A stretch of DNA of 64,000 nt from Polyangiaceae bacterium (lineage in GTDB: Bacteria; Myxococcota_A; Polyangia; Polyangiales; Polyangiaceae). The DNA is taken from contig JABSRN010000007.1 of assembly GCA_013214025.1 (NCBI GenBank), positions 62,001 through 126,000 of the forward strand. Reading direction: 5' to 3'. Below are positions 1 through 9,347 of this stretch, one piece after another. Within the stretch, counting starts at the first letter, position 1. Every line of letters starts with the position of its first letter. The position numbers and the translations under genes are program-made. The notes under the pieces are model-generated. The model was given only the letters and a program-made list of their open reading frames with translations. It had not been told where the DNA came from and ran no database searches.

Positions 1-1756
1 CAAAGTGAATTTCACCCTTGCCGCTCTTGGAGGTGATCTTGAGCGAACCCGTCTTGCGCCCATGCCACAACACTTGAACGATCTCCGGCAGGCCCATCTC
101 TTCTAGGGAACCGGAAACACCTCGCGTGCGTCGTTGGCCGCGCGCCTCCCGCTCCATGATTTGCTTGAGCTTCGCCACCAAGATATCCGTGGTGACGGGT
201 TTGGTCATGAAATCCGCAGCGCCCATTTCGAATGCCTTGGTGGCATCTGCTCGGGCAGTCCGCCCGGTTACAAACACCCAGGGCACTTTCTCTCCCCACT
301 CATGCTTCCGAGCCTCCGCGAGCAGCGCGAAGCCATCTTGCGGCTTGAGGTCGAGTTCGCTCACTACGATCTCGACCGCGCCCTTCTCAAGAATCTTCAC
401 CGCCTGATCGACGGTACGTGCAATCGCGACTTCGAAGCCCTGCTCAATCAGCCGCAGCTCGAGAACCGTGGTCTCCTCCGGATCCGGATCCACAACGAGA
501 GCGAGATGACGGTCTGCCAGTAGGCGAGCCTTCAGGTCCTCGCCGGTGACGGTGTGTTTGAACAAGTCGACGAGGTTCGGGTCAAAAATCGATCCCTTGT
601 AACGTTCCAAGACTTCGCACGCCTGAATCGGGCGAAGTGTCTTCCGGAAGGGATTGCGCGGGTTCTGCGTCAGGTCGGCGTATGTGTCGGAAATCGCCAA
701 GAGCCTCGCGCCCAGGGGGATATCTTTGCCGGAGGCTTCGCCCGGGATGCCCTTGCCATCGAAGCGCTCGTACATGCTTTCCAACGTGTGAATGGTGTCC
801 CGCGGCAGATCCACGGACTCCATCAAACGAAGCGGCGAGCGCACCGCTTTGGCGGCCGAGGTACGATGCCCCTCGTACTCAGATACATTGAGTGCGGTCA
901 GATGGTAGGCACTCATCTTGCCGATGTCGTGCAAGTGCGCGGCGATGGCAAACGCTGAAGCTTGGGTGTCCGATACGCCGATGCGCTCGGCAATTTTTTT
1001 GATCAATCTCGCGACCTGCGCGGAGTGTCCACGCAGGTCTGCCCGCGCGTTCTCGATTAGACTCACCAGTACGTTGAGCGTTTCAGCGTAAGCTTCACTG
1101 GCAATGCCACGCGAACCGGCGGAGCCCGTGGCGGATCCGCCTTGGGATAGATCGCCCTCAGACAGTACGCGTTCTCTACTGGTCTCGTCCGCCAGGGAGA
1201 CCGTCATCGACTCCTCGCTGACCAGGTTTCGCTCGAACACGTTGAGCATGTTCGTGAACTGTTCGTGTGCGCCTTTGTCGAGCACCGCGAAAGCGTGGAT
1301 ATCTCCGCCGTAGGCCTTACCGATCGCAGCTTTCACCGCCAGCGGCCGTCCAACGAAGGCGTTGACCTTCCGAACGCCAGAGCTCATCTGGATTTCTTGG
1401 AGAGCTTCTTTGTTATCCGGATCCGGCGTAACAACGCTCAGAACAGATTTCTTGCTGTCGAATAGAACAGGGAAGATGGTCTGAGATTCGGCGATCGCCT
1501 TCGGAACTTTTTCCAACGTGAGCCGATCGATATCAGCCTTGGAAAGCTTCTCGGTGGAGACGAAACGAGTGTTGTAGATGCCGGCAATAAACTTCAGCAG
1601 TACGGCCTCATCGACAACGCTGGTGTCGATGAGCGCCTCTTCAATTCGCCCGCCCATCATCTGGTGATGGTTAAGCGCGCCTTCTTGTTGCTCGGCAGTG
1701 ATCACTCCCTCTTTAACGAGAGAGTCGAGGAGCCGGACATTACCAGTCGGATGCAT
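1..1756 (-). CDS. HD-GYP/receiver/DUF4388 signalling protein (3' end missing)
   Basis: The minus-strand frame is open from an ATG at 1756 to the window edge (585 residues, no stop). Residues 1-150 look like the N-terminal domain of GspE/PilB-type proteins. Residues 225-410 form an HD domain with the motif HLHDIGK at 274-280. Residues 418-535 are a receiver domain, and from about 547 a DUF4388 (PATAN) domain begins. HD-GYP proteins hydrolyse cyclic di-GMP, but the usual HHER-DG-GYP signature is reduced here to YERFDGKGIPGE. The receiver has Glu467 where the phosphorylated Asp normally sits, while the acidic pair near 423, Thr497 and Lys519 are kept. I infer a cytoplasmic regulator whose phosphorylation and hydrolysis may both be altered. 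No clear ribosome site precedes the start. It is divergent from rplM. Confidence 0.85.
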   Translation of the reverse strand, partial: MHPTGNVRLLDSLVKEGVITAEQQEGALNHHQMMGGRIEEALIDTSVVDEAVLLKFIAGIYNTRFVSTEKLSKADIDRLTLEKVPKAIAESQTIFPVLFDSKKSVLSVVTPDPDNKEALQEIQMSSGVRKVNAFVGRPLAVKAAIGKAYGGDIHAFAVLDKGAHEQFTNMLNVFERNLVSEESMTVSLADETSRERVLSEGDLSQGGSATGSAGSRGIASEAYAETLNVLVSLIENARADLRGHSAQVARLIKKIAERIGVSDTQASAFAIAAHLHDIGKMSAYHLTALNVSEYEGHRTSAAKAVRSPLRLMESVDLPRDTIHTLESMYERFDGKGIPGEASGKDIPLGARLLAISDTYADLTQNPRNPFRKTLRPIQACEVLERYKGSIFDPNLVDLFKHTVTGEDLKARLLADRHLALVVDPDPEETTVLELRLIEQGFEVAIARTVDQAVKILEKGAVEIVVSELDLKPQDGFALLAEARKHEWGEKVPWVFVTGRTARADATKAFEMGAADFMTKPVTTDILVAKLKQIMEREARGQRRTRGVSGSLEEMGLPEIVQVLWHGRKTGSLKITSKSGKGEIHF

Positions 1757-2296
1757 GAGCTAACTGAGGAGTATAGTTCATACTTTTCGTCTGTGGGCCG
1801 AGAACTCGCACCGCTTTGGGACGCACGCACGCGCGGTTACGGTCGGCGACGATTCGGCCGCTGCCGGGGGGTGGCCGGACGTAACCGCTTCGTGGCGCCT
1901 GTGCAGGCACCCTCCGACCATCGCGTCCACCGTCGTCGGGCTCGGTTCCGTGTGGACGACGGACCGATCTAAACAAAGGTCGGCATTTCACTCGGAAATT
2001 GACAGCCAGGGCGAGCAATCCCTGCTCCCGCCGGCCGGCCGCAAGTCAGATAAGCTTCTGGTGGCACCCCCCGCGCGGAGCCCTACACTTATCAACGGAG
2101 GCCGCCACCGGTACGGCAAGCGCCCGGAACCACCGTGGGCCCACGGGCCGGCCCGCCGGCACTGTTTCACGAGATCGGCAAGGCTCCTTGACTCTCTGCA
2201 GCCTGGGAGCTACTTGATGCGCCCTTTTTCCCCAAAGCTAGGCCGCCGATTTCCGTGCCGTTCTAGCCCGGGACTAGCCGAGATTCTGAGCAAAAC
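1757..2296. other. 540-base gene-free region between divergent genes
   Basis: No reading frame here has protein-like composition. It must hold the promoters of the HD-GYP gene and of rplM-rpsI. A perfect 14-base palindrome (CCGTGGGCCCACGG) lies at 2133-2146, in a stretch rich in GGCC/CCGG steps from 2030 to 2160. A TTGACA at 1999-2004 has no matching -10. No riboswitch or tRNA was recognised. Confidence 0.6.
2188..2216 (+). promoter_or_regulatory. Possible promoter of rplM-rpsI
   Basis: TTGACT (2188-2193), 17 bases, then TACTTG (2211-2216), about 80 bases before rplM. The -35 is good and the spacing ideal, but the -10 is poor. This is only a candidate. Confidence 0.3.
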
Positions 2297-2731
2297 ATGC
2301 GTACTTTTGTCGCGAAACCCGCCGACGTACTCCCCGCCCGAAAGTGGTGGGTCATCGATGCCAAAGGGCAACCCTTGGGACGTCTCGCCAGCACCGCAGC
2401 CCAACTGCTCCGCGGCAAGCACAAGCCCGAGTTTACACCCCATGTCGATACCGGCGATTTCGTCATCGTCGTGAACGCCAAAGAGGTGAAGGTCACCGGG
2501 CGCAAAGCAACGGACAAGATCTACTACCGCCACAGCGGTTACATCGGCGGACTAAAGTCTGCGACCTTCGAAGAAGTCATCGCGAAGACTCCGGAGCGAC
2601 CCATTCGAACTGCCGTCAGCGGCATGCTTCCCAAAGGGCCGCTCGGTCGCGCCCAACTCGGCAAACTAAAGATTTACCCCACGGCAGAGCACCCGCATGC
2701 GGCGCAAAAGCCCCAAGCCCGCTCACTGTAA
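2297..2731 (+). CDS. rplM: 50S ribosomal protein L13
   Basis: 144 residues, the normal length for L13, an early-assembly protein of the large ribosomal subunit. Recognisable family features are the WWVIDA start region, LGRLAS near residue 30, and the C-terminal block from the [11 protein letters not shown] motif through the EHPHAAQKP motif. It is followed 21 bases later by rpsI, the standard L13-S9 pair, so the two are expected to be one transcript. An upstream non-coding leader of several hundred bases separates it from a divergent signalling gene. The ATG at 2297 matches the usual L13 N-terminus. Confidence 0.97.
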   Translation: MRTFVAKPADVLPARKWWVIDAKGQPLGRLASTAAQLLRGKHKPEFTPHVDTGDFVIVVNAKEVKVTGRKATDKIYYRHSGYIGGLKSATFEEVIAKTPERPIRTAVSGMLPKGPLGRAQLGKLKIYPTAEHPHAAQKPQARSL

Positions 2732-2752
2732 GTAAAATAGGAATCTGACAAG

Positions 2753-3151
2753 ATGGTTGTTGAAAACACTGCTCAGTACGCCACCGGCAAACGAAAGCGC
2801 GCGATCGCTCGCGTATGGTTGAGCCCCGGAACCGGCAATATCACCGTCAACGGCATCCAAGCCGACGACTACTTCGAACGAGCCACGTCTCGCATGATCG
2901 TTCGCCAGTCATTCGCCATCCTCGAGAAGGACGACAAGTTCGACGTCAAGGCGACTGTTCGGGGCGGAGGGCATAGCGCCCAAGCCGATGCCATGCGCCA
3001 CGGCATCGCCCGAGCGCTCATCGCCTCGGATCCCGAGCTTCGCGGCGTCCTCAAAAAGGCCGGTCACCTAACACGAGATTCTCGTCAGAAAGAGCGGAAG
3101 AAGTATGGTCAGCCTGGTGCCCGTAAGCGCTTCCAGTACTCCAAGCGCTAA
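2753..3151 (+). CDS. rpsI: 30S ribosomal protein S9
   Basis: 132 residues, typical for S9, which contacts the P-site tRNA with its basic C-terminal tail. The [12 protein letters not shown] start, the [19 protein letters not shown] block and the ending [16 protein letters not shown] are all diagnostic; the final Lys-Arg is the conserved tail that reaches the P site. It lies 21 bases after rplM in the classical pair and is followed by a strong hairpin at 3200-3228 that probably ends the transcript. Confidence 0.98.
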   Translation: MVVENTAQYATGKRKRAIARVWLSPGTGNITVNGIQADDYFERATSRMIVRQSFAILEKDDKFDVKATVRGGGHSAQADAMRHGIARALIASDPELRGVLKKAGHLTRDSRQKERKKYGQPGARKRFQYSKR

Positions 3152-3199
3152 AACCGCCTAGGTCCCGTCGGCGAGTTGATTCTCCGTACGGGCGCCCCC

Positions 3200-3234
3200 A
3201 ACAATGCACGCCTGAGGCGTGCATTGTTCGTTTG
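3200..3234 (+). terminator. Hairpin terminator after rpsI
   Basis: A perfect 13-base stem (AACAATGCACGCC at 3200-3212, its complement at 3216-3228) with the 3-base loop TGA, followed by CGTTTG. The stem is strong but the T tract is weak. It lies 48 bases after the rpsI stop. Confidence 0.65.
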
Positions 3235-3275
3235 TGCCGTCACTGCCAACCGCTGTGCCGTCACTGCCAACCGCT
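3234..3275. repeat. Two exact 21-base tandem copies
   Basis: The 21-base unit starting GTGCCGTCACTGCC occurs at 3234-3254 and again at 3255-3275 with no mismatch, just after the rpsI terminator. It is non-coding as far as I can see. The identity of the copies points to a recent duplication. Confidence 0.9.
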
Positions 3276-3307
3276 GGAGCTGCTGGAAGCATATTTGTTG
3301 CCTAGCC

Positions 3308-3332
3308 CGCATGCGCGGCCCCCGCGCATGCG
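3308..3332 (+). repeat. Perfect inverted repeat just before argC
   Basis: CGCATGCGCGG (3308-3318), loop CCC, then its exact complement (3322-3332). The 11-base stem ends 13 bases before the argC ATG, so in RNA it would sit next to the ribosome-binding region. It could be an operator or leader hairpin; function unknown. Confidence 0.75.
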
Positions 3333-3345
3333 CTATTGAAGGCGA

Positions 3346-4410
3346 ATGAGCGAAACCTTGAGAGCAGGAATCGTCGGGGCCGCTGGCTACACGGGCGCCG
3401 AACTGTTGCGGCTGATCACGGATCATCCCAAGTTGGATCTCTGCTGGGTCGCGGCTCGGGACAATGCCGGCAAACAACTCGCCGATGTCTTGCCCCACAC
3501 CCGTGGCGTAGCAGGCATCGGCGATATGACGCTTGAGAGCTTCGACCCGGCGCAAGCCGGAAAGCTCAAGTCGCGCATCGACGTTGCTTTTTCGGCACTC
3601 CCCCACGGCGCCAGCGCAAACATTTGCGACTCCTTACTCAAGGCGGGCATTCGCGTGCTGGATCTCTCGGCAGATTTCAGGCTGAAGGATCTCGGCACCT
3701 ACGAGGCTTGGTACAATAAACATCCGGTACCCGGCCGGATCAGCGAAGCCGTCTACGGACAACCGGAGCTGCACCGCGATGAGCTGGCTGGCGCTCGCCT
3801 GATCGCCGTGCCGGGCTGTTACCCAACCTCCGCCATCCTGCCGCTCTCGCCCCTGCTCGAAGAGAAACTGGTCGAGAGCGATGGGATCATCATCGACTCC
3901 AAGAGCGGTGTAAGCGGCGCAGGAAAATCGCCAAAACGAGGCTCTCACTACCCGGAGACAGCCGAGGGACTGCGACCCTACGGCGTGGCCGGCACGCACC
4001 GCCACACCCCGGAAATCGAACAGGAGCTGAGCCGAGCCGCCGGTACCGCTGTCGAGGTGATTTTTACGCCCCAGCTCCTGCCCATGACTCGGGGGATCTT
4101 GACGATCGCTTACGCCAAGGCCCTGCCCGGTGTGACCGCCGAGCAGTGTCGGCAGGCCGCCTCCAAACGCTACCCGGGAGCGCTCATTACTGTTCTGCAA
4201 GACGAGCAATTGCCCGATACGCTTTGGGTGCGAGGCTCAGCCAGGGCTCAAATCGCCTACGCCATGGATCCGCGAAGCCAAACCGTGATTTCGATGTGCG
4301 TCATCGACAATTTGGCCCGAGGCGCTTCCGCCCAGGCCATCCAGGCCCTCAATGTCTCCATGGGGTGGGCCGAAGAACTGGGCTTGCCCACGCTGGCGAT
4401 GTTTCCCTAA
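3346..4410 (+). CDS. argC: N-acetyl-gamma-glutamyl-phosphate reductase
   Basis: 354 residues. This cytoplasmic NADPH enzyme makes N-acetylglutamate semialdehyde, the third step of arginine (ornithine) synthesis. The nucleotide-binding motif [16 protein letters not shown] lies at about 8-23 and the catalytic cysteine is Cys158 in the VPGCYPT motif. The segments [12 protein letters not shown] and the [10 protein letters not shown] motif are family hallmarks. The ATG at 3346 is preceded by GAAGG. No other arginine gene is nearby; uvrB follows 40 bases later and may be cotranscribed. An inverted repeat lies immediately upstream. Confidence 0.96.
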   Translation: MSETLRAGIVGAAGYTGAELLRLITDHPKLDLCWVAARDNAGKQLADVLPHTRGVAGIGDMTLESFDPAQAGKLKSRIDVAFSALPHGASANICDSLLKAGIRVLDLSADFRLKDLGTYEAWYNKHPVPGRISEAVYGQPELHRDELAGARLIAVPGCYPTSAILPLSPLLEEKLVESDGIIIDSKSGVSGAGKSPKRGSHYPETAEGLRPYGVAGTHRHTPEIEQELSRAAGTAVEVIFTPQLLPMTRGILTIAYAKALPGVTAEQCRQAASKRYPGALITVLQDEQLPDTLWVRGSARAQIAYAMDPRSQTVISMCVIDNLARGASAQAIQALNVSMGWAEELGLPTLAMFP

Positions 4411-4450
4411 GGCCCCCCGCCCGCTCCTGTGCCATGAAAAGCTTCGATCG

Positions 4451-6583
4451 ATGACCGCACAGTTCAAATTGCGCAGTGAGTTCGAACCCAAGGGCGACCA
4501 GCCCCAGGCGATCGAACACCTGATCCAAGGTTTGAAAGACGACAAGCGTTTTCAAACGCTGGTGGGCATCACCGGTAGCGGTAAAACATTTACGCTCGCC
4601 AACGTCATTGAATACTACCAAAAACCGACGCTCATCATGGCGCCGAACAAGACCCTGGCCGCTCAGCTCTACGGCGAAATGAAGGATCTGTTTCCGGATA
4701 ACGCGGTCAGCTACTTCGTCAGCTACTACGACTACTACCAACCGGAAGCCTACCTACCGACCTCGGATACGTTCATCGAGAAAGACGCCATCGTCAACGA
4801 CACCATCGATCGCATGCGGCATTCAGCTACCCACGCGCTGCTCTCCAGGCCCGACGTCATCATCGTAGCGAGCGTTAGTTGCATCTACGGTATCGGATCC
4901 GCCGAGAGCTACCACGGCTTGGTTGTCGAAATCGAGGTGGGCGCCGATCTCCCACGAGACCAACTATTGCGGCGCTTGGTGGATATTCAATACGAGCGCA
5001 ATGACATCGATTTTCATCGCGGCACGTTTCGCGTGCGTGGCGATGTTGTCGAGATTTTCCCTGTTTACGAGGACTCCGTCGCCATCCGCGTCGAATATTT
5101 CGGCGACGACATCGATGCGATTCGTGTGGTCGACCCTCTGCGCGGCCGCGTCATCGACTCCATCAAGCGCTACTCTGTGTTCCCGGGGTCCCACTACGTC
5201 ACGCCGAAACAAAAGCTGACGAAAGCGACCGAGACCATCCGACTGGAATTGATTGAGCGTCTCGCTTGGTACGACAAACAAGGTCGTTTCGTCGAGAAAC
5301 AGCGGGTCGAACAGCGCACTCTGTACGATCTCGAGATGATGGAACAGATGGGATTTGTGCAAGGTATCGAGAACTACTCTCGCCATCTCGCCCAACGCGC
5401 CCCCGGGGAGCCCGCCACCACTCTCATCGACTACTTCCCAGACGACTTCTTGCTCATCGTGGACGAGTCTCATCAGACCATTCCGCAAATCGGGTCGATG
5501 TACAAAGGCGATCGCTCACGAAAAGAAACGCTGATCGATTACGGCTTCCGATTGCCCAGCGCCATCGACAACCGTCCTTTGCGTTTCGAGGAGTTCGAGA
5601 GCCACATCAAACACGCCATCCTCGTGTCAGCGACCCCCGGGGACTACGATTTGGAGAAGTGCCAAGGCCCCCCAGTCCAACAGATAATTCGCCCGACGGG
5701 ATTGATGGATCCGGAAATCAGCATACACCCCGTGGACGGTCAGGTCGATCACCTACTCGGCGAGATTCGCGATCGAGTGGCCGATGGCGACCGAGTCCTC
5801 GTCACCACTCTCACTAAGCGCATGGCCGAGGATTTGACCGAGTACTACACCGAGCTGGGAGTACGCGTTCGCTATCTGCACTCCGACGTGGAGACATTAG
5901 ACCGCATCGAATTGCTACGGGATCTCCGCTCGGGACATTTCGATGTTCTCGTGGGCATCAACCTATTGCGTGAAGGTCTCGATTTACCTGAAGTAAGCCT
6001 TGTCGCCATCCTCGACGCCGACAAGGAGGGCTTTCTTCGCTCCGCCCGATCTCTGATTCAGACTTCTGGCCGCGCTGCGCGAAATGCTCGCGGGCACGTC
6101 AATATGTACGCCGACCGGATCACGAAATCCATGCAGCTATGTTTGGACGAAACCAAACGCCGCCGAAAGATCCAAGCCGCCTACAACGAGAAACACGGCA
6201 TCACGCCCTCGACGATTCAGCGCGCCGTCCTCGATATCAATCCCAATAGCGGGCAGACCGACTATTACGCCGTCGGCAAGAGTGCCAGCGGTCCGACGGA
6301 CAAGAAGTCAAAGAAGAACGAAACGCCCGCGAAAAAGGCCTCGCGTTCTAAGAAGCAGGACAAGCCAGTCAAAGAAAGCGCAGCCCCAAGTGCCGCGACG
6401 GCAGACCAGATCGATCAAATACGACAGGAGATGTTCCTGGCCGCCGAGGGGCTCGAATTCGAACGGGCCGCGCGCCTCCGGGACGACCTACGCAAGCTGA
6501 CGGAAGGTATTCCCTCTTCGGCTAGCCGCGAATCCGCCGCCCCCGCCCGCACGAAAAAGAAGAAACGAACGAAACGCAGCTAG
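4451..6583 (+). CDS. uvrB: Excinuclease ABC subunit B
   Basis: 710 residues from the ATG at 4451. UvrB is the damage-verifying helicase-like subunit of nucleotide excision repair, working with UvrA and UvrC. It shows the Walker A motif GITGSGKT (39-46), the beta-hairpin region starting [12 protein letters not shown], the DESH motif of the helicase core, and a C-terminal UVR domain that binds UvrC. The start at 4451 was preferred over 4352 because the longer version runs inside argC and its extra 33 residues do not look like UvrB. Between the helicase core and UVR domain is a Lys/Ala/Ser-rich insertion of about 50 residues, making the protein slightly longer than usual. Confidence 0.97.
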   Translation: MTAQFKLRSEFEPKGDQPQAIEHLIQGLKDDKRFQTLVGITGSGKTFTLANVIEYYQKPTLIMAPNKTLAAQLYGEMKDLFPDNAVSYFVSYYDYYQPEAYLPTSDTFIEKDAIVNDTIDRMRHSATHALLSRPDVIIVASVSCIYGIGSAESYHGLVVEIEVGADLPRDQLLRRLVDIQYERNDIDFHRGTFRVRGDVVEIFPVYEDSVAIRVEYFGDDIDAIRVVDPLRGRVIDSIKRYSVFPGSHYVTPKQKLTKATETIRLELIERLAWYDKQGRFVEKQRVEQRTLYDLEMMEQMGFVQGIENYSRHLAQRAPGEPATTLIDYFPDDFLLIVDESHQTIPQIGSMYKGDRSRKETLIDYGFRLPSAIDNRPLRFEEFESHIKHAILVSATPGDYDLEKCQGPPVQQIIRPTGLMDPEISIHPVDGQVDHLLGEIRDRVADGDRVLVTTLTKRMAEDLTEYYTELGVRVRYLHSDVETLDRIELLRDLRSGHFDVLVGINLLREGLDLPEVSLVAILDADKEGFLRSARSLIQTSGRAARNARGHVNMYADRITKSMQLCLDETKRRRKIQAAYNEKHGITPSTIQRAVLDINPNSGQTDYYAVGKSASGPTDKKSKKNETPAKKASRSKKQDKPVKESAAPSAATADQIDQIRQEMFLAAEGLEFERAARLRDDLRKLTEGIPSSASRESAAPARTKKKKRTKRS

Positions 6584-6612
6584 AGCCGCGCCGACTCAGC
6601 TGGCTCTCAAGA

Positions 6613-7695
6613 CTACAGGAGCTCGTTGCTGCCGCGAGCCTTGAGCACGTCCACTGCCGCGCGGACATCCTGCGAGCGCTCGCGCGGAATGATCAAGATC
6701 GCATCGTCCGTTTCGATGACGCACAAGTCATCGACGCCCACCAAAGCGATCACTCGTTTCTGGTCCTTCGACGTACGCAGATCTCGCGTTAGGTTTCGGG
6801 CAGCATCCACCAGCACCGTGCCCTCTGGACACACATTGCCTTGGGCGTCTTTGTCACCTAGCTCCCAGGCCACTTCCCAACTGCCGACGTCACTCCAACC
6901 GAAATCTGCTGGCACGACTCTCATGTCATCGAGTTTTTCCATTACAGCGTAGTCGATGCTGACGGACTCAGCCTCTGAGAATGCGCTTTGCACCAAGGAG
7001 GACGCATCGCCGGGGGAATTGGCGATAGCCGCCATCGCGGTCCAGAGCGACGGACAGAATCGTTCCAGTGCTGCCTTCATCACGCTGGCGCGAAAAAAGA
7101 ACATGCCGGCATTCCAGTAGTAGTCATCGCTCGCTAGGTATTTTTGAGCTGTTGGTTTGTCTGGCTTCTCGACAAAGCGTTCGACCCTACGCACGCCTTC
7201 TGACCCAACGCTGCCCGCCTGAATGTAGCCATAACCCGTCTCAGGGCGTGTGGGAGTCAAACCCACGGTCGTCACATTACCCTGCTTCGCTGACTCAAGG
7301 GCCAGCTGGATCGCGCACAGATAGGCTTCGTTGTCACTGACGTGCTGATCGCTGGGTAAGACCATGACCAGTGCCTCGGGATCTTTGGCGTGGATCAGCG
7401 CGGTCGCCCAGGCGATGCACGGCGCCGTGTTCTTCGCGAGGGGCTCCCCCAAGAACGACTCGGGTGGCAACCACGGCAGAGCTCGCTTCGTGCCGTCGAT
7501 CAGGTGCCTTCCGGTGGCGATGAGCGTACGCTCCGGAGTGGCTAGACTCTCAATTCGGCGGACCGTTTGCTCGATTAGGGTCTGATCGCTCCCCGGCGTG
7601 ATGCTCAGTAGCTGCTTGGGCCGAAGCTTTCTGGAAGCCGGCCAAAATCGTGTCCCACTGCCACCCGCCAATACTACCGCGTAAAACTCGTTCAT
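6613..7695 (-). CDS. manC: Mannose-1-phosphate guanylyltransferase
   Basis: 360 residues. It should make GDP-mannose from mannose-1-phosphate and GTP, feeding polysaccharide and glycolipid synthesis in the cytoplasm. Evidence: the nucleotidyltransferase motif LAGGSGTRFWPASR at 10-23 with Lys27 in RPKQLL, the VEKP motif, WNAGMFFF and the WSDVGSW motif. It has only the transferase domain, without the C-terminal isomerase domain of bifunctional ManC/AlgA proteins. It is convergent with uvrB, 29 bases away; a weak inverted repeat (AGAGCC/GGCTCT, 6582-6607) lies between. The DPM1-like glycosyltransferase at 21056 is a possible consumer of GDP-mannose, which is an inference. Confidence 0.92.
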   Translation of the reverse strand: MNEFYAVVLAGGSGTRFWPASRKLRPKQLLSITPGSDQTLIEQTVRRIESLATPERTLIATGRHLIDGTKRALPWLPPESFLGEPLAKNTAPCIAWATALIHAKDPEALVMVLPSDQHVSDNEAYLCAIQLALESAKQGNVTTVGLTPTRPETGYGYIQAGSVGSEGVRRVERFVEKPDKPTAQKYLASDDYYWNAGMFFFRASVMKAALERFCPSLWTAMAAIANSPGDASSLVQSAFSEAESVSIDYAVMEKLDDMRVVPADFGWSDVGSWEVAWELGDKDAQGNVCPEGTVLVDAARNLTRDLRTSKDQKRVIALVGVDDLCVIETDDAILIIPRERSQDVRAAVDVLKARGSNELL

Positions 7696-7784
7696 CGTAG
7701 CCTAGGACTTAGACGTCAATCGGCATGCCGGCAAGGCCTGAGCTGTGGCGGATGGGCGACTCGCCCCGCTAGCTGGCAGCGTTA

Positions 7785-8597
7785 TCAGCTCGGCCAGGCT
7801 CGGCCCAGGGCCAAGGTCGCGATCGCTAGTGGAAAGACCCACAGCGCAAACATCGCGAAGCGCCCTTGGGTCACAGCGCGACGCACGAGTTCGAGCGCGA
7901 GCAATCCCACCAGAAAAGCCGACGTGGCGCCGGCTATCAATACGCCAACGCTGTAGCCGAGCTCAGAAACGTGTCGCAACTCAAGCAATACCGCGCCAAA
8001 CACCACCGGCAGGCTCATCAGCATACTCAGCTCAAAGGCGCGTTCTGAACGGATCCCCAACCACAGGGCCACCGCAATGGTCGAACCACTCCGGGAGACA
8101 CCCGGTATTACGGCGATGCCTTGAGCGATACCAATCGCCACCGCCATCCACCAAGGAGGCGCAATGCGCTCTCCGGATGGTGCGCGCAGGGTGGAGAGAA
8201 GAAGCAACGAGGTAAACAAGAATCCGCATCCGAGTACGCTGGGGGCTCCGCCTGACTCCGCTACAAAATCTCGTAGAGGAAACGCGAACAATGCCGTTGG
8301 CAACGTGGCCAGGAGGACGAAGGAGATATCCTGCAAACCCGGCGAGCGGCCTCGGTACTCCGGATCGCGGATCCCGCGCCAGCTATCTGTGACAATGGCG
8401 ACCAAGCGCTTCCGCAGTACCACCACGGTGGCCAGTAGGGTGCCACCGTGCAACATGACGTTGAGGGTCAGTCCGCCTTCTTGAATGCCAAACAGAAGCT
8501 GCGCCAGAGCCAAATGGCCCGAACTCGATACCGGTAAGAACTCCGTCAACCCTTGAAGAGCACCGAGGAGGAGGGCTTCGCCCAGGCCGGAATTCAT
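7785..8597 (-). CDS. uppP: Undecaprenyl-diphosphate phosphatase
   Basis: 270 residues, the usual size. UppP (BacA) is an inner-membrane enzyme that removes a phosphate from undecaprenyl diphosphate, recycling the lipid carrier of peptidoglycan and other glycans. The two signature segments are present: LQGLTEFLPVSSSGHL near residues 14-29 and PGVSRSGSTIAVALWLG near 165. The rest is a series of hydrophobic helices. The ATG at 8597 fits the family N-terminus. It lies 89 bases upstream of manC on the same strand and may form a small envelope-polysaccharide group with it. Confidence 0.96.
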   Translation of the reverse strand: MNSGLGEALLLGALQGLTEFLPVSSSGHLALAQLLFGIQEGGLTLNVMLHGGTLLATVVVLRKRLVAIVTDSWRGIRDPEYRGRSPGLQDISFVLLATLPTALFAFPLRDFVAESGGAPSVLGCGFLFTSLLLLSTLRAPSGERIAPPWWMAVAIGIAQGIAVIPGVSRSGSTIAVALWLGIRSERAFELSMLMSLPVVFGAVLLELRHVSELGYSVGVLIAGATSAFLVGLLALELVRRAVTQGRFAMFALWVFPLAIATLALGRAWPS

Positions 8598-8664
8598 ACC
8601 GTAGCTGTACTGAAACTGCCCCCTGGCTTGAAGAAAAATCCCCAGAGTCAGCGATTCCCAGCAC

Positions 8665-8696
8665 TGCGGCCGAGATCACTTGCGGCCGAGATCACT
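8665..8696. repeat. Two exact 16-base tandem copies
   Basis: TGCGGCCGAGATCACT occurs at 8665-8680 and 8681-8696. It lies in the 165-base gap between uppP and the DUF962 gene, which holds no gene that I can see. Confidence 0.85.
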
Positions 8697-8762
8697 TGCG
8701 ACGCCAGTGGGGGCAACTGCCGCTGAGCCGGTTTTTTCCGGAAGCCGAATCAAAAACGCCGC

Positions 8763-9167
8763 TCAGTGAAGCGTGCGGTCCGTCATCATGTTCGGACGAA
8801 TATCCGGAGGCATCGGAGCTGCCATAGCGTCGTCAACGACTCGCTCGACCTCGGCATCCATCGTGCCCTCCACCATCATCCGATACATTTTCATGCCCGC
8901 ACGCGCGCTGAATATTGGATTTCCGAAGGTCGCCGGCACGTTCTCTTCGTACACAAAGTGACCGATCCAAGCAGGCAGGTAGCCAACCACGGGAATCAGG
9001 AACGCTGTCCACTTGTGGGGCGTGAGGATTGCCGTCGCCGCGCAGGCCAAGGCAGCTGTAGCCCCAGCGAAATGCAGTTGCCGAGTGATCTTCTTGGAGT
9101 GCTCCAGCACGTAGTACTCCCAAAAGTCCTCGAAACTATCGAATTCCCGCCCCTCGCTATCTTCCAC
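8763..9167 (-). CDS. DUF962 (Mpo1-like) small membrane protein
   Basis: 134 residues. The N-terminus has the DUF962 pattern: FEDFWEYYVLEHSKKITRQL followed by HFAG and a hydrophobic hairpin (about 32-70), then IGHFVYEENVPATFGNP. Related yeast Mpo1 is an iron-dependent dioxygenase acting on 2-hydroxy fatty acids, and the His residues of the EHS, LHF and GHF motifs are the ones expected to bind metal. Whether the bacterial protein does the same reaction is unknown. It stands alone between uppP and a TlpA-like gene, all on the minus strand. Confidence 0.8.
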   Translation of the reverse strand: MEDSEGREFDSFEDFWEYYVLEHSKKITRQLHFAGATAALACAATAILTPHKWTAFLIPVVGYLPAWIGHFVYEENVPATFGNPIFSARAGMKMYRMMVEGTMDAEVERVVDDAMAAPMPPDIRPNMMTDRTLH

Positions 9168-9347
9168 CAGGCTTTCCTCCCAACGACGTACTTATCACGC
9201 TCCGAGCCGTGATCCAACGTCGGAGCCCGGCGGGGTCAACGCCCTCTCCCCAACTGCTTACGGGGCAGCCTATCGTCCAGAAATTATCTCCGAGATGCCG
9301 CTGCAGTCCGCTAGTCAACGAGGCTATGTGTTTCATTGCGGAGCTGG

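Noticed and set aside
1999-2004. TTGACA as a -35 box
   Set aside because: No -10-like sequence lies 16-18 bases downstream.
3634-4209. 191-codon minus-strand frame opposite argC
   Set aside because: Shadow of argC, without domains or a ribosome site.
6582-6607. Bidirectional terminator between uvrB and manC
   Set aside because: Only a 6-base stem with a 14-base loop and no T tract.
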